Assembly: GCF_001411555.2 (NCBI RefSeq)
Contig: NW_023361317.1
Span: 1 to 64,000 of the forward strand
Direction of reading: 5' to 3'
DNA: 64,000 nucleotides
Source of the DNA: Juglans regia
Lineage: Eukaryota; Streptophyta; Magnoliopsida; Fagales; Juglandaceae
The position numbers and the translations under genes are program-made. The notes below the pieces were generated by a model. It saw only the letters and a list, made by a program, of their open reading frames with translations, searched no databases and was not told the DNA's origin. This document shows positions 1 to 9,596 of the stretch, in pieces (the stretch's first letter is position 1; the number at the start of each line of letters is the position of its first letter).

Positions 1-86
1 TATCACTTGCCAAGGGTTTTTGAGTTATTGTTAGGGTTTTTCTCAACTGCTTATTCTTGATTGTGATCAAATTGTGATCAAATCAG

Positions 87-180
87 TTGGTGAAAGGAAA
101 AGAAAAGAAAAGAAAAGAAAGGAAAAGAAAAGAAAAAAGAAAACGTGAAAAAAAAAAAAAAATCGTGAAAAAAAAAAATT
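87..180 (+). repeat. Polypurine (GAAAA)n / A-tract in element A leader
   Basis: A purine-only run of GAAAA-like units followed by A tracts, about 100 bp. It lies in the transcribed leader between primer site and gag. The same tract recurs in the leaders of B, E, G, F and the fragment at 33320. The short Lys-rich reading frame across it is a by-product of the repeat. Confidence 0.85.
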
Positions 181-567
181 CGAGATTTTTTTTCATGCGC
201 CTTATCATCAAAGGGGGTGATTCTAGTTGGTATCTTGTCTTATTGTTACTGTTTCATTCGTATAATTTCCTTGATTCACGTGCCATTTTTTTTTTCCATT
301 CCTTCCGTGTTTCTCTTGTTCTTGTTTCTTGGATCTAATTACTAGTTGGGATAAAACAAGGTTGCTTTGTCTTGATTGAGTCAATTAGTTCTTAAAGAAC
401 TTGAGTGGGAAAACTCTTGAGGTAAAAGGCAAAGAGAGTGTGAGACTATTATCGGAAAAAGCCAATTAGGAGTGAAACACGAGTGGAGTGTCGTTATTCG
501 AGTGTAAACACGTGAGGGAGTGTGTGAGGTTTATTTTATTTTTTATTTTTGCCACTAACATTCTCTT

Positions 568-1986
568 GTGCAGCGCCTGATAATATCTCATCGGAGTAGC
601 GCATCACCAAGGGGGAGAGCAGATAACTCATCCTTTGTGCTGCAAGCCATGCAACAACAGTTTGAGCGGTTGAACTTGGTGTTGGGTGAAGTGAGGGATA
701 GGATGGATCATCAAGAAGCAGCGATTAGAAATCTACAAGGTAGGAGGGATAGGAGGCGACGTGAGCATAGAGTTGAAAATCAGTATGAGAATGAAGGAGA
801 TGGTGAGGAAGAGGAAGATTTAGCATCTGATGTTGGGTCGGGTAGAAATAGAGGAGTTAGGCATGAAAGAGGACTTGAGGGGAATCTAAGGGGTCGGGAT
901 GGTGTAGATAGAGACCTTGGTAGCATCAAAATGAAAATACCATCTTTTCAAGGTAGAACTGACCCTGAGGTTTATTTAGAGTGGGAGAAAAGAATAGAGT
1001 TGGTGTTTGATTGTCATAATTACTCTGAGCAGAAAAAGATGAAGTTGGCTGTAATTGAGTTCACTGATTATGCGATTATTTGGTGGGATCAATTAGTATC
1101 CAATAGGAGAAGGAATTTTGAGAGGCCTGTAGAAACATGGAGAGAGTTGAAAGCTATCATGAGGCGGAGATTTATACCTAGCCACTACTATAGAGACCTC
1201 TATAAAAAATTACAAAATCTTATACAGGGGTCTAGGAGTGTAGAAGACTACCATAAGGAGATGGAGGTGGCTATGATTCGGGCTAATGTAGTGGAGGATC
1301 GGGAGGCCACGATGACAAGATTTTTGAGGGGGTTGAATAGGGAGATAGCCAATGTAGTTGAGTTGCAACATTATGAGGAGGTAGAGGACATAGTGCACAT
1401 GGCTATGAAGGTGGAGAGACGGCTAAAAGGAAAGGGTACATCAAGGTATACTTCGGTTTCTAGTACTTCTTGGAAACCAAAGTGGGACAAAAATGATCAA
1501 GTTGTAGCAAAGGAGAAGACCGAACCACCAAAGGGAAAAGATTTGGGTGAGGCTGAAACCTCAAGAAAAAGAGAGAATGAGCTTAATAATAAGAGTGAAG
1601 GTGACAGTGAAAGTGAGATTGTGCTGAAAAGAAAGAGTGAAGGTGAGATTGAGAAGAAAAGAAACAGTGAGACCGAAATGGAGAAAGACAGAAAAATGAG
1701 AGAGAAAAAAGAAGAGGGTGAGACTAAAACCTTAAGCAAAAGAGAGAATGAGTTGAAAAGTAATTATGAAAAAGAGAGTGAAAAAGAAAAAAAGAGTGGA
1801 AAGAAAAGAGAGTGTGAAGAAAGTGAGAGAAAAACAAAGAGAAAAGTGAGTTTTTGTGCTAAGGCTAGTCTTAATCCTAACGGACTTGACGTATGTTTGC
1901 CTAGTATTGTTGTCTCTTTGTTGCAGGGATATGAGGTCATGTTTCCTAGTGGTGTCTTTTGTGGATTGCCACCTTTAGGGAGATAG
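568..1986 (+). pseudogene. gag: Gag of element A, initiator ATG lost
   Basis: Retrotransposon Gag, the capsid-like structural protein that packages the RNA in cytoplasmic particles. The frame of 472 codons opens only at a GTG. The ATG used by related copies (in MSHRSS) is ATA here, so the first in-frame Met is at 649 (MQQQFERL). The retrotrans_gag domain spans roughly residues 130-290 and includes [39 protein letters not shown] and [16 protein letters not shown]. Residues about 310-430 are a Lys/Glu/Ser-rich low-complexity linker. There is no CCHC knuckle and no protease, whereas element B has both at this point. The frame ends at 1986 after GLPPLGR through a frameshift, and coding similarity continues in another frame from 1959. 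Confidence 0.85.
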
Positions 1987-2445
1987 AGCACTACATTGAT
2001 TTTATGCCAGGTGCGACAATTCTTAATCGACCTTTCTTGGAAAAACAAGAGTCATTGACACACTTAAAGGGACAAGGTAAGTTGTTGACTAGAATGCATA
2101 CTAATCTGGAGGATTGTATTGAGACTTTTCCTCATGTATTCAAATACACACAAGGTATGAAAAATTTTGTGGTTGATGCTTTAGCAAGAAGGTATGTCCT
2201 TGTCTTCATTTTAGACGCGAAATTGTTGAGATTTGAATATGATAAGGAATTGTATGCTAATAATGATGACTTTGCTAGTGTGTATGGAACATGTGAGAAT
2301 GCATCTTTTGGTAAGTTCTATAAACTAGATTGGTACTTGTTTAGAATGAATAGATTTTGTGTGCCTACTAGTTTTATGCGTAAGTTGCTTGTGTGTGATG
2401 GACATGCTGGTTTGTTGGGTAACCATGGGGTAAGGAAAACTTTTG

Positions 2446-2925
2446 TTGTGTTGCATGACTGTTTGTGGGAATACCATTTGCCATTCAAAGACTTGTTGCA
2501 CGAACGTTTGTGGAAGTATCATTTGTCATTCATTGATGTATTGCATGAATATTTGTGGGAGTATCATTTGCCATACATTGACGTGTTGCATGAACGTTTG
2601 CTGGAGTATCATTTGCTTTTCATTGAGTTTGCATATAATTGGAATGGTCATTCTCATGAAAATAAGATTTCAGACATGTTGCATAAACGTTTATGGGAGT
2701 ATCATTTGCCATTCATTGACTTGTTGCATGAACGTTTGCGGGAGTATCATTTGCCATTCATTGACTTGTTGCATGAATGTTTGCGGGAGTATCATTTGCC
2801 ATTCATTGAGCATGCATATTGGAGTGGTCATTTTCGTTCGAGGAAAACTTTAGATGTACTTCATGAACATTTGTGGGAGTATTGTTTGCTATTCATTGAG
2901 TTTACATATAATTGGAGTGCTCATG
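2446..2925 (+). repeat. 45-bp (15-residue) tandem repeats replacing the integrase core, element A
   Basis: About nine units of roughly 45 bp, each encoding variants of LHERLWEYHLPFID. Some units are extended by an EFAYNWNGH-like segment. The unit looks like a fusion of the integrase N-terminal segment LDILHEH with the C-terminal segment [10 protein letters not shown], both of which are intact in element H. Copy number differs among elements. Confidence 0.85.
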
Positions 2926-3167
2926 CTACTACTAAATTTTCACCAATTGAAATTGTTTGTTTACTTAATCAATTTCCTCCTTCAGATTTAAAGTTTTTAC
3001 TAGTTGATGACATGAGTAGCTTGGATGGACTATTCCAAATTCTTAAACAAATTAATGAAAATGCATATGTAATGGATCTTCCAGGTAAGTATCTTGTTTC
3101 TACTATTTTCGATGTTACTAACAATTTTCCCTTTGATCCAGGTGGAGATTCGAGGTCGAATCATTTT

Positions 3168-3181
3168 GAGGAGAGGGGGAA
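3168..3181 (+). promoter_or_regulatory. Polypurine tract of element A, inside the coding frame
   Basis: GAGGAGAGGGGGAA lies directly before the LTR start TGATGGGAACC. It is the expected plus-strand primer and also encodes EERGN, so coding and priming functions overlap here. The same arrangement holds in every CRM-like copy in the window that retains this junction. Confidence 0.75.
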
Positions 3182-3974
3182 TGATGGGAACCAAGATGGG
3201 TCTAGTCTTAAAGATCATTTGCAACTTCCAGATGGGCCAAGAAGATCAATGAGAAAATGCAAGGATTGATGTAATCCATTTGGGACAATTTTAGCAAGAG
3301 CCCAACATTCAAGATGGGGCTTGAAGGATGAAGATCCAATTTTAATTCATTTGATCAGCTACGGAAGAGGGCAACGACAAGACTTAAAGGCTTTGGACTC
3401 TTGAAGGGTTTCAACTTATTTAATTCATTTAAAGCACTTATTTTATTAGTTTCGAATAATTGGGTTTATTATGGGAAATACTTAAGGGGGCCTATCCAAG
3501 GGCATGTTGGGAAAGTTATTATTTTATTGAACTAGGGTTTAGGGTTACTGTAGCCGAGTCCTGTAGCGCGGCACTGTTCATCCAGGGGCACTTTTGGAAG
3601 ATGGGGGTTTATTTTGGCTAGGGTTTCATTAGGTTTTCCTTTAAATACTCTATGTAGCCTCATTCTAATCAGATTATGAAGTTTATGAAATTTGATGAAT
3701 TTATTCATTGTGAGTTGAGTTTTACTCCTCTTGTTCTTAATTGAACTTTTGAACTTATCAAAGGTAAATCACAACCTTTGTGGCGTTCCTCCTTTGTAAT
3801 CTGGGTTCTTGAGACGGGTTCTTCAACGGGTCTAGATTTTAATATAATCTAGGTTCTTGAAACAAGTTCTCATCGGGTCTAGGTTCTCCATCCTTTGACT
3901 TGATTTTGGCTTTCTTGGGAAGTTTTCAAATTGACTGTGGGTTCAAGGGATTCCTTTCCCGCGGGTTCATATCA
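3182..3974 (+). mobile_element. 3' LTR of element A
   Basis: It starts TGATGGGAACCAAG and ends GGTTCATATCA (TG...CA). A TTTAAATAC promoter-like motif lies near 3640. The end is followed by a second, roughly 31-bp copy of the LTR terminus (3975-4005), giving a short terminal tandem duplication. The first 88 bases still belong to the polyprotein frame. Confidence 0.9.
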
Positions 3975-4005
3975 CAAGGGATTCCTTTCCCGCAGGTTCA
4001 TATCA

Positions 4006-5027
4006 TGATCGGTATGGATCACAAATTCTCTTGGCCATAGGTAGTGCTGCCAAGTCTCTAATGCACGAACAAGAGCATAAAGCTCTTTATCATAAGTAGG
4101 GTACTTCAGGGATGCCCCACTTAACTTTTCACTGAAGAAGGCTATGGGCCGCCTATCCTGCATCAAAACGGCTCCAATCCCTATTCCTGAGGCATCACAT
4201 TCAATCTCAAAAGTTTTGTTAAAATCAGGTAATGCTAACACAGGTGCAGAGCACAACCTTTCTTTAATAGTGGCAAAAGCATTCTCTTGATTAGCCCCCC
4301 AATGAAACGCAACATTCTTTTTAATTACCTTAGTGAGTGGTGCAGCAATGGTGCTGAAGTCTTTAACAAAACGCCGATAAAAGCTAGCTAACCCATGAAA
4401 GCTTCTTACCTCAGTGCTTTTTGGCGTTGGCCACTCCTTGATGGCCTTGACTTTCTCTTCATCCACCTCAATACCCTTTGTACCAACAACGTAACCAAGA
4501 AAAACAACTTTCTCCATGCAAAAGGCACATTTCTTGAAATTAGCATACAACTTTTCACATCTCAACACATCAAACACATATCTCAAATGCTCAATATGTT
4601 CATTTAAGTTCTTGCTGTACACTAAGATATCATCAAAGTACACAACCACAAACTTGCCTATGAATGCACGTAGGACATGGTTCATTAATCTCATGAAAGT
4701 ACTGGGCGCATTTGTAAGTCCAAATGGCATAACCAACCATTCATAAAGCCCATACTTAGTCTTAAAAGCAGTTTTCCATTCATCACCCTCTTTCATTCTA
4801 ATTTGATGGTACTCACTTTTAAGATCAATTTTACTGAAAATACATGAGCAATGCAATTCATCAAGCATATCATCCAATCTAGGAATGGGATGGCGATACT
4901 TTACTGTGATATTGTTGACCGCCCTGCAATCAATGCACATCCTCCACTTCCCATCCTTCTTTGGCACTAGTAGCACTGGTACTGCACAAGGGCTCATGCT
5001 CTCCCTCACGTACCCCTTGCTCATCAA
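4006..5027 (-). pseudogene. pol: Reverse transcriptase-RNase H segment of element B
   Basis: Copies element RNA to cDNA and degrades the RNA strand. The RT motifs are in order: [44 protein letters not shown] (first catalytic Asp), [12 protein letters not shown] and [11 protein letters not shown] (catalytic YxDD). The tether and RNase H follow, with [27 protein letters not shown] and HTDH. The frame is lost at the border with element A just after HTDH. Upstream, the frame to the pre-RT segment is shifted near 5027, beside [17 protein letters not shown]. The RT core is therefore intact, but the gene is disconnected from gag and lacks integrase. Confidence 0.9.
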
Positions 5028-5413
5028 ATCCTCAACTTGCCTCTGAAGCTCTTTGTCTCCTCTGGATTACTCCTATAGGCTGGTCGGTTTGGAATAGCAG
5101 CCCCGAGCACAAAATCAATCTGGTGCTCAATGCCTCGAATGGGTGGCAACTCATTTGGCATCTCCTCCGGAAATACATCATCAAACTCCTGCAACAAAGA
5201 AACAGCCAAACTAGGAAGAGACTGATTAGTTTCATCAAGAGTAAGATAAGACTCTTTATAGACAAGAAAAATCATAGGGCGATCTGCGAAGAAAGCCCTC
5301 TTAACCTCACTCTCTATTGCATAGAAACTCACTTTTGCCTTTCCTTTTCTCTCAGAAGACTCTCTTTCTTTTTTCTCTCGTGGCTCCACTCTTTTTTCTT
5401 TACTCTCAACCAC
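5024..5413 (-). pseudogene. Linker between protease and RT, element B (frameshifted)
   Basis: A frame of 129 codons between the end of the Lys/Glu-rich region and RT. It carries [40 protein letters not shown] and [19 protein letters not shown]. The last is the conserved pre-RT segment of Ty3 polyproteins, just before [14 protein letters not shown] one-base loss near 5050 shifts it out of phase with the RT frame ([11 protein letters not shown] replaces the [12 protein letters not shown] of element J). It is preceded by a TAA at the 5441 end of the gag-protease frame. Confidence 0.8.
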
Positions 5414-5440
5414 CTCTCTACTTTCTTTTTCACTCTTTCT

Positions 5441-7261
5441 TTAATGCTCATATTCACTCTTACTCTTTCTTTTTTGCTCAATCTCTTTTTCACTCTTCCT
5501 TTTTTTATCACTCTCATTTTCACTCTTTCTCTTCTGATCACTCTCATTTTCACTCTTTCTTTTTTGAGCAACCTCACTTTTCAATTTCAGTTGGTCCTCA
5601 TAGACCTGGCTTGGAGTTAAAGGAGCAAGTTTAATTGTTTTGCCCTCCTTTTCAAAGCTGTACATGTTCTTGAACCCATCATGTGTCACTCTCCTATCAT
5701 ACTGCCACGGCCTCCCCAACAAAATATGGCCCGCATGCATAGGCACAACATCACAAAGCACCTCATCTTGATACTTCCCAATAGAAAAAGTAACTAACAC
5801 TTGTTTATCCACCCTAACCTCTCCACAATCATTCAACCACTGCAATTTGTATGGTCTAGAGTGTTTTAAGGTTGGTAAATTCAATTTCTCAACCAAAGTA
5901 GTGCTAGCCACATTAGTACAACTCCCTCCATCAATGATCATACTACATACCTTATTGTTGACATGGCATCTAGTATGGAAAATGTTCTCTCGCTGTTGCT
6001 CTGCATCATCCACCTTAATGTGTCCATTAAGAGCACGCCTGGCAACAAGAGACTCACCTGTCACAGGGTATACCACAACATCATCATCACTAGCATCATC
6101 CAACTCGGGCACCTCATTACTATCATCCTCACTCTCAGTCATCACCTCCCCATTGTCACGCATAATCATCACCCTCCTATTTGGACATTGAGAAGCAATG
6201 TGCCCTGAACCCAAACACTTAAAACATTTGATATCTCTATTCCGTGAAGGTTGGGATTCTACCTTGGGTTTGTTGCTAGTTCCCTCATCTTTTCCCTTAG
6301 GTGGTTCGGTCTTTCTCTTTGCTTCAGCTGGATCATTCCTATCCCATTTTGATTTCCAAGTAGTGCTAGAAACCGTAGTGTACCTTGCTGTCCCTTTTCT
6401 CTTTAATTGCCTCTCCACCTTCATAGCCATGTGCACCATGTCCTCTATCTCCACATAATGCTGCAATTCAATTACATTGGCTATGTCCCTATTCAACCCA
6501 CTCAAAAATCTAGCCATGGTGGCCTCTCGGTCCTCCTCTACATTAGCCCGAATCATCGCCACCTCCATCTCCTTATGGTAATCCTCCACACTCCTAGACC
6601 CCTGTGTAAGATTTTGTAATTTCTGGAAAAGGTCTCTATAGTAATGGCTAGGAACAAATCTCCGCCTCATGAGAGCTTTCAACTCTCCCCATGTCTCTAT
6701 AGGCCTCTCATAATTCCTTCTCCTATTGGTCACTAATTGATCCCACCAAATAATAGCATAATCAGTGAACTCAATTACCGCCAACTTCACTTTCTTCTCC
6801 TCAGAGTAATTATGGCAATCAAACACCAACTCTATTTTTTTCTCCCACTCTAGATAAACCTCAGGGTCAGTTCTACCTTGGAAAGATGGTATTTTCATTT
6901 TGATGCTACCAAGGTCTCTATCTACACCATCCCGACCCCTTAGATTCCCCTCAAGTCCTCTTTCATGCCTAACTCCTCTATTTCTACCCGACCCAACGTC
7001 AGATGCTAAATCTTCCTCTTCCTCACCATCTCCTTCATTCTCATACTGATTTTCAACTCTATGCTCACGTCGCCTCCTATCCCTCCTACCTTGTAGATTT
7101 CTAATCGCTGCTTCTTGATGATCCATCCTATCCCTCACTTCACCCAACACCAAGTTCAACCGCTCAAACTGTTGTTGCATGGCTTGCAGCACAAAGGATG
7201 AGTTATCTGCTCTCCCCCTTGGTGATGCGCTACTCCGATGAGATATTATCAGGCGCTGCAC
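5441..7261 (-). pseudogene. gag-pro: Gag-protease of element B (initiator lost, premature stop)
   Basis: A 606-codon frame. Gag spans about residues 130-290 ([48 protein letters not shown]). The CCHC zinc knuckle [15 protein letters not shown] is at about residue 360. An acidic stretch follows, then an aspartic protease with active site [13 protein letters not shown] and the later motif [11 protein letters not shown]. The tail is a repeated [14 protein letters not shown] Lys/Glu/Ser region. The frame stops at a TAA where relatives have an AAA Lys codon. The ATG used by related copies is ATA, exactly as in element A, so the first Met is internal (MQQQFERL, near 7180). Confidence 0.9.
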
Positions 7262-8021
7262 AAGAGAATGTTAGTGGCAAAAATAAAAAATAAAATAAAC
7301 CTCACACACTCCCTCACGTGTTTACACTCGAATAACGACACTCCACTCGTGTTTCACTCCTAATTGGCTTTTTCCGATAATAGTCTCACACTCTCTTTGC
7401 CTTTTACCTCAAGAGTTTTCCCACTCAAGTTCTTTAAGAACTAATTGACTCAATCAAGACAAAGCAACCTTGTTTTATCCCAACTAGTAATTAGATCCAA
7501 GAAACAAGAACAAGAGAAACACGGAAGGAATGGAAAAAAAAAATGGCACGTGAATCAAGGAAATTATACGAATGAAACAGTAACAATAAGACAAGATACC
7601 AACTAGAATCACCCCCTTTGATGATAAGGCGCATGAAAAAAAATCTCGAATTTTTTTTTTTCACGATTTTTTTTTTTTTTTCACGTTTTCTTTTTTCTTT
7701 TCTTTTCCTTTCTTTTCTTTTCTTTTCTTTTCCTTTCACCAACTGATTTGATCACAATTTGATCACAATCAAGAATAAGCAGTTGAGAAAAACCCTAACA
7801 ATAACTCAAAAACCCTTGGGCAAGTGATATACGGCAGCCCCTAGAACAAGAGATTTCAGCCAACACAAACCCTAGAACAATGAATTTCAGCAACCCTAAC
7901 AATAGTGAAGAAATCTGCTAACCACCACTATTTTTTTTTTTTTTGTAATCAATCCTAGAAGAATGACGCCCTAGAATTAAATATGCAAGAAATAAAAGAT
8001 AGAATAAGACCTGATTGAAAA
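7262..8021 (-). other. Leader of element B with polypurine/A-tract
   Basis: Non-coding leader between primer site and gag. It holds a (TTTTC)n/T-tract block on the plus strand at about 7649-7732. It matches the leader of element A in inverted orientation with a single-base length difference seen near its outer end. Confidence 0.8.
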
Positions 8022-8040
8022 CCTTGCTCTGAATACCAAA
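8022..8040 (-). promoter_or_regulatory. Primer binding site of element B
   Basis: On the minus strand it reads TTTGGTATTCAGAGCAAGG directly after the LTR. It resembles the complement of the initiator Met tRNA 3' end (TGGTATCAGAGC) with one extra T. The same site occurs next to the LTRs at 26928, 34023, 42719, 48751, 51135 and 61117. Confidence 0.8.
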
Positions 8041-8876
8041 TGATATGAACCCATAGGAATGAATTCCCTTGAACCCACAATCAATTTGAAAACTCTCCAA
8101 GAAAGCCAAAAATCAAGTCAAGGATGGAGAATCTAGACCCGATGAGAACCCGTTTCAAGAACCTAGATTATATTAAAATCTAGACCCGTTGAAGAACCCG
8201 TCTCAAGAACCCAGATTACAAAGGAGGAACGCCACAAAGGTTGTGATTTACCTTTGATAAGTTCAAGAGTTCAATCAAGAACAAGAGGAGAAAACTCAAC
8301 TCACAAATAAAATTCAATATTGTCTAACTCTCAAATGAGGCTACAAAGAGTTTTTAAAGCCAAACCTAATCAAAACCCTAGCCAAAATAATGCCCCTTTT
8401 ACCCAAAATTACCCTTGATGAACAGTACCGGCTACAGTACGCGCGGCTACAGTAACCCCAACAGTAAATTGATGAAACCCTAGTTCCTAAAATGTAATTT
8501 TCCAAATAAGCCCTTGGCCAAAATACAAGGCCTTCCCAAAAACATAGTTCAAAAGAAATAAGACATGTGAGCCAAGCATCTTCAAGCCCACTTATTCTAA
8601 ACTAATAAAATAAATCATTTAACCAAATTGGAAGCCTCCAATAACAATAGGCCGTATCTTTAAGTCATGTCTTCCACAGCTTGAATAAAGTGGATCAAAA
8701 CTGGTTCTTCTTCTTTCAAACCCATCTTCAGTGTTGGGCTCTTGCTGGCTTCATCTCAGGTGGATTGCACCAATCCTTGCATTGCTTCCTTGATCTTCTT
8801 GGCCCTTGATCTTGTAATTGGCCCATCTGGAACTTGCAAAGGATCTTTAAGAGTAGGCCCACCTTGGTTCCTATCA
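8041..8876 (-). mobile_element. 5' LTR of element B
   Basis: On the plus strand it runs TGATATGAACC...GGTTCCTATCA, 836 bp. Its length and sequence match the autonomous-type LTRs at 32485, 54692 and 60283. Confidence 0.9.
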
Positions 8877-9321
8877 CTTGACATCGACTAGAAATAGAGA
8901 TTGAGAGGTGCAAGAGAAATATTGAGAGAGTCATTGTAGTTTTAGTAATTTCAATGTAATGGGTACTTTGTTTAAGCTTATTTTTTGGGAAATTCTAAGA
9001 CAATATGTAATCTTTGAAGTTAATGTAATTTCATGTAATCTTGTGTGGTTGTGTAGTACTGGGTAATCCCAATCCAAATCCAATTAATAACATGATTACG
9101 ATTATGATATTGCATCAACAAAGAGTTACAAAAATGACAATTACAAAAACAGGTTCAATACAATCCCAAGATTACAATTAATGATCTGAACACGTCAATA
9201 CAAAAACAAGTTCAATAAAATCCCAAGATTACAATAAAAAAACGCCAGGTACAAATTTGTCTCATGGCATCTACCAATCAAAAAGCACTGAAATCTTGAT
9301 GGAAAGCCTCCGTAGTGTTGT
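8877..9321. other. Unassigned AT-rich sequence
   Basis: No gene or known element recognised. It contains a degenerate direct duplication of about 40 bp around 9145-9240 (ACAGGTTCAATACAATCCCAAG and a near copy). It is possibly old transposon remnant. Confidence 0.4.
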
Positions 9322-9591
9322 TGTAACGTCCCAATAGAAGACCCAAATCACATGGCCTATACTCCAAAAGGACTAGTCAATGATACAATTGGAGCCCCAT
9401 TAGAACCTTATAAAGACCAAAAACTTCTTCTTCCCAAGCAATGTGGGATCTCATACACCACCTACCTTTATCCTTATCATATGGTATCACAATCTCCCCC
9501 CCTTAAATTCTCGACGTCCTGGTCGGGCCTGTCCTTCGTAGGTGGCACGGCTTAAGTCCCACATTTCTAGTTGGGATAGGCTTTGATACCA
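9322..9591 (-). mobile_element. TRIM-like miniature LTR retrotransposon remnant
   Basis: On the minus strand, a primer site TGGTATCAAAGCC lies at 9590-9578. A non-coding internal region of only about 75-85 bp follows. Then come a polypurine tract (TTAAGGGGGGAGA, 9506-9492) and a 170-bp LTR spanning 9491-9322 (TGTGATACC...GGGACGTTACA). LTR, primer site and polypurine tract with no coding capacity fit the TRIM class. The expected second short LTR beside the primer site is replaced by the long LTR starting at 9597. Confidence 0.6.
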
Positions 9592-9596
9592 TTTGT

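Larger units (their letters stand above)
1959..3269 (+). pseudogene. Domain-deleted pol remnant of element A, reading into the 3' LTR
   Basis: An open frame of 436 codons aligning to pieces of the CRM-like polyprotein. First comes the pre-RT segment (IEHYIDFMPGATILNRP). A direct jump follows to the end of RNase H and the connection region ([12 protein letters not shown]), removing the entire RT and most of RNase H. Next is the integrase N-terminal zone (LLGNHGVRKTFVVLH), then tandem 15-residue repeats where the catalytic core should be. The integrase C-terminal zone follows (ATTKFSPIEIVCLLNQF, a degenerate GPF/Y region). The frame then crosses the polypurine tract (FEERGN) into the LTR and stops at 3269. 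No catalytic motif of RT, RNase H or integrase remains. Elements D, E, F and G have the same architecture. Confidence 0.85.
1..4005 (+). mobile_element. Element A: CRM-like Ty3/gypsy retrotransposon, chimeric non-autonomous copy (5' LTR off window)
   Basis: The copy starts inside the leader, because the window edge corresponds to about 210 bp downstream of the primer site in element B. It continues through gag, a Lys/Glu-rich linker, a domain-deleted pol remnant, the polypurine tract and the 3' LTR. Bases 1-975 are almost identical to element B, the autonomous type on the other strand. From about 976 onward the sequence follows the non-autonomous type (TSRYTSVSST, GKDLGEAETS), so A looks recombinant. 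It abuts the RNase H region of B at 4005/4006 in opposite orientation. Insertion of A into B is plausible, but the matching target duplication would lie outside the window. Confidence 0.85.
4006..8876 (-). mobile_element. Element B: autonomous-type CRM-like retrotransposon, truncated after RNase H
   Basis: Read on the minus strand: 5' LTR 8876-8041, primer site 8040-8022, leader, gag, CCHC, protease, Lys/Glu linker, RT and RNase H. It then stops at the border with the LTR end of A. Integrase and the 3' LTR are missing, or lie left of the window if A inserted into B. One nonsense codon and one frameshift break the polyprotein. The base after the 5' LTR begins CTTGA, a candidate half of a target duplication. 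Confidence 0.85.

Noticed and set aside
87..338. Lys-rich small protein frames in element leaders (also 7491-7742, 31438-31824, 31562-31756)
   Set aside because: They are translations of GAAAA/TTTTC and homopolymer tracts, with no similarity between copies beyond the repeat.
2443..2853. Cys/Met-rich frame (repeated CCMNVCGSIICHSL) that could be mistaken for a metal-binding or toxin-like peptide
   Set aside because: It is a shifted reading of the 45-bp repeats whose main frame matches integrase remnants. The same shadow appears in D and F.
5317..5634. Phe/Ser/Leu-rich frames opposite the Lys/Glu linker (also 29929-30239, 44355-44633, 57247-57534, 61918-62223)
   Set aside because: They are antisense shadows of the [12 protein letters not shown] linker coding sequence.
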